From Mycolicibacterium neworleansense (GTDB lineage Bacteria > Actinomycetota > Actinomycetes > Mycobacteriales > Mycobacteriaceae): a DNA stretch of 64,000 bases. A program made the translations under genes and the position numbers. The stretch lies in contig NZ_CWKH01000002.1 of the NCBI RefSeq assembly GCF_001245615.1, forward strand, positions 310,001 to 374,000, written 5' to 3'. Every line of letters starts with the position of its first letter. The stretch's first letter is position 1. Under the pieces are notes generated by a model that saw only the letters and a program-made list of their open reading frames with translations, was not told the DNA's origin and did no database searches. Shown here piece by piece: positions 63,818-64,000 of the stretch.

Positions 63818-64000
63818 CTACGACTTGATGAAGTTCAAATGCGAGCGTGACGGCGTCGGGCCACGCTGACCTTGATATTTCGAGCCGACCTTGTCACTGC
63901 CGTACGGGTGCTCGGCCGGGCTGGTGAGCCGCAGCAGGCACAGCTGGCCGATCTTCATCCCGGGCCACAACGTGATGGGCAGGTTGGCGACGTTCGACAG
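63818..64000 (-). CDS. dcd: dCTP deaminase, C-terminal part
   Basis: The last 60 residues of dCTP deaminase, truncated by the window edge; it supplies dUTP for dTTP synthesis. Visible: [28 protein letters not shown] and the C-terminal [17 protein letters not shown], which closes over the nucleotide. In M. tuberculosis this is Rv0321, adjacent to udgA, supporting the deduced synteny. Confidence 0.95.
   Translation of the reverse strand: MSNVANLPITLWPGMKIGQLCLLRLTSPAEHPYGSDKVGSKYQGQRGPTPSRSHLNFIKS

Overview
The window reads as chromosomal DNA of a mycobacterium, most likely a rapid-growing Mycolicibacterium-type species. The evidence is high G+C, frequent GTG starts, iniB-iniA-iniC, mycothiol-dependent (MDMPI/DinB-type) enzymes, an F420-type luciferase-like oxidoreductase, a CYP140A-like P450 and an IniB-paralogue. 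The gene order matches, in reverse, the M. tuberculosis stretch from dcd/udgA (Rv0321-Rv0322) through aspC, etfD, iniR and iniBAC to dnaK (Rv0337c-Rv0343, Rv0350). Many accessory genes are inserted. I see no insertion sequence, prophage, CRISPR array, tRNA or rRNA.

Layout. (1) 1-5.05 kb: the N-terminal part of dnaK with two HAIR-type HspR sites, an Abi-alpha/DUF4393-like protein paired with a DUF445 membrane protein, and a PucR regulator. (2) 5.07-14.7 kb: a minus-strand glycine/serine operon, gcvP-gcvT-gcvH-glyA-sdaA-lipA-lpdA, headed by a tandem glycine riboswitch. As given, gcvT carries a frameshift. (3) 14.7-18.4 kb: agmatinase-like speB, an SDR/TetR pair and a LacI regulator. (4) 18.5-22.5 kb: an arylsulfotransferase gene coupled to an ABC importer of the nitrate/sulfonate/taurine class. 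It is preceded by a palindrome and a 10-codon leader ORF. (5) 22.5-25.3 kb: small metabolic and envelope genes. (6) 25.4-32.05 kb: a 2226-residue protein combining a SARP/BTAD regulator, class III nucleotidyl cyclase, STAND-type ATPase and a tandem array of NTF2-like repeats.

(7) 33-46.8 kb: a cell-envelope stress region. It holds two small Thr-rich single-pass proteins, an AbiEi/DUF559-like protein, two Hsp70-like ATPases with a transmembrane segment and Pro/Ser- or Thr-rich tails flanking the dynamin-like iniC and iniA, iniB, an IniB-like paralogue, and an iniR-like regulator split into two overlapping frames. (8) 46.9-51.5 kb: etfD, whose Ala/Pro-rich tail is out of frame, and an alanine/aspartate aminotransferase. 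Two identical inverted repeats precede etfD. (9) 51.5-60.3 kb: a YibE/F protein, a PaoABC-like molybdenum aldehyde oxidoreductase, an NTF2-like protein, a mycothiol-dependent enzyme, a P450 and UDP-glucose dehydrogenase. (10) 60.4-64 kb: a third membrane-anchored Hsp70-like/DUF7159 protein, an ammonium transporter and the C-terminus of dcd.

The genes form several working units. Glycine is sensed by the riboswitch and cleaved by GcvPTH/LpdA with LipA-made lipoyl cofactor, while GlyA and SdaA carry the carbon to serine and pyruvate. IniR is the expected activator of iniBAC under envelope stress. EtfD passes electrons from acyl-CoA dehydrogenase/ETF. Three conserved genes (gcvT, iniR, etfD) each differ from the expected reading frame by one base, so read-level verification matters for them.
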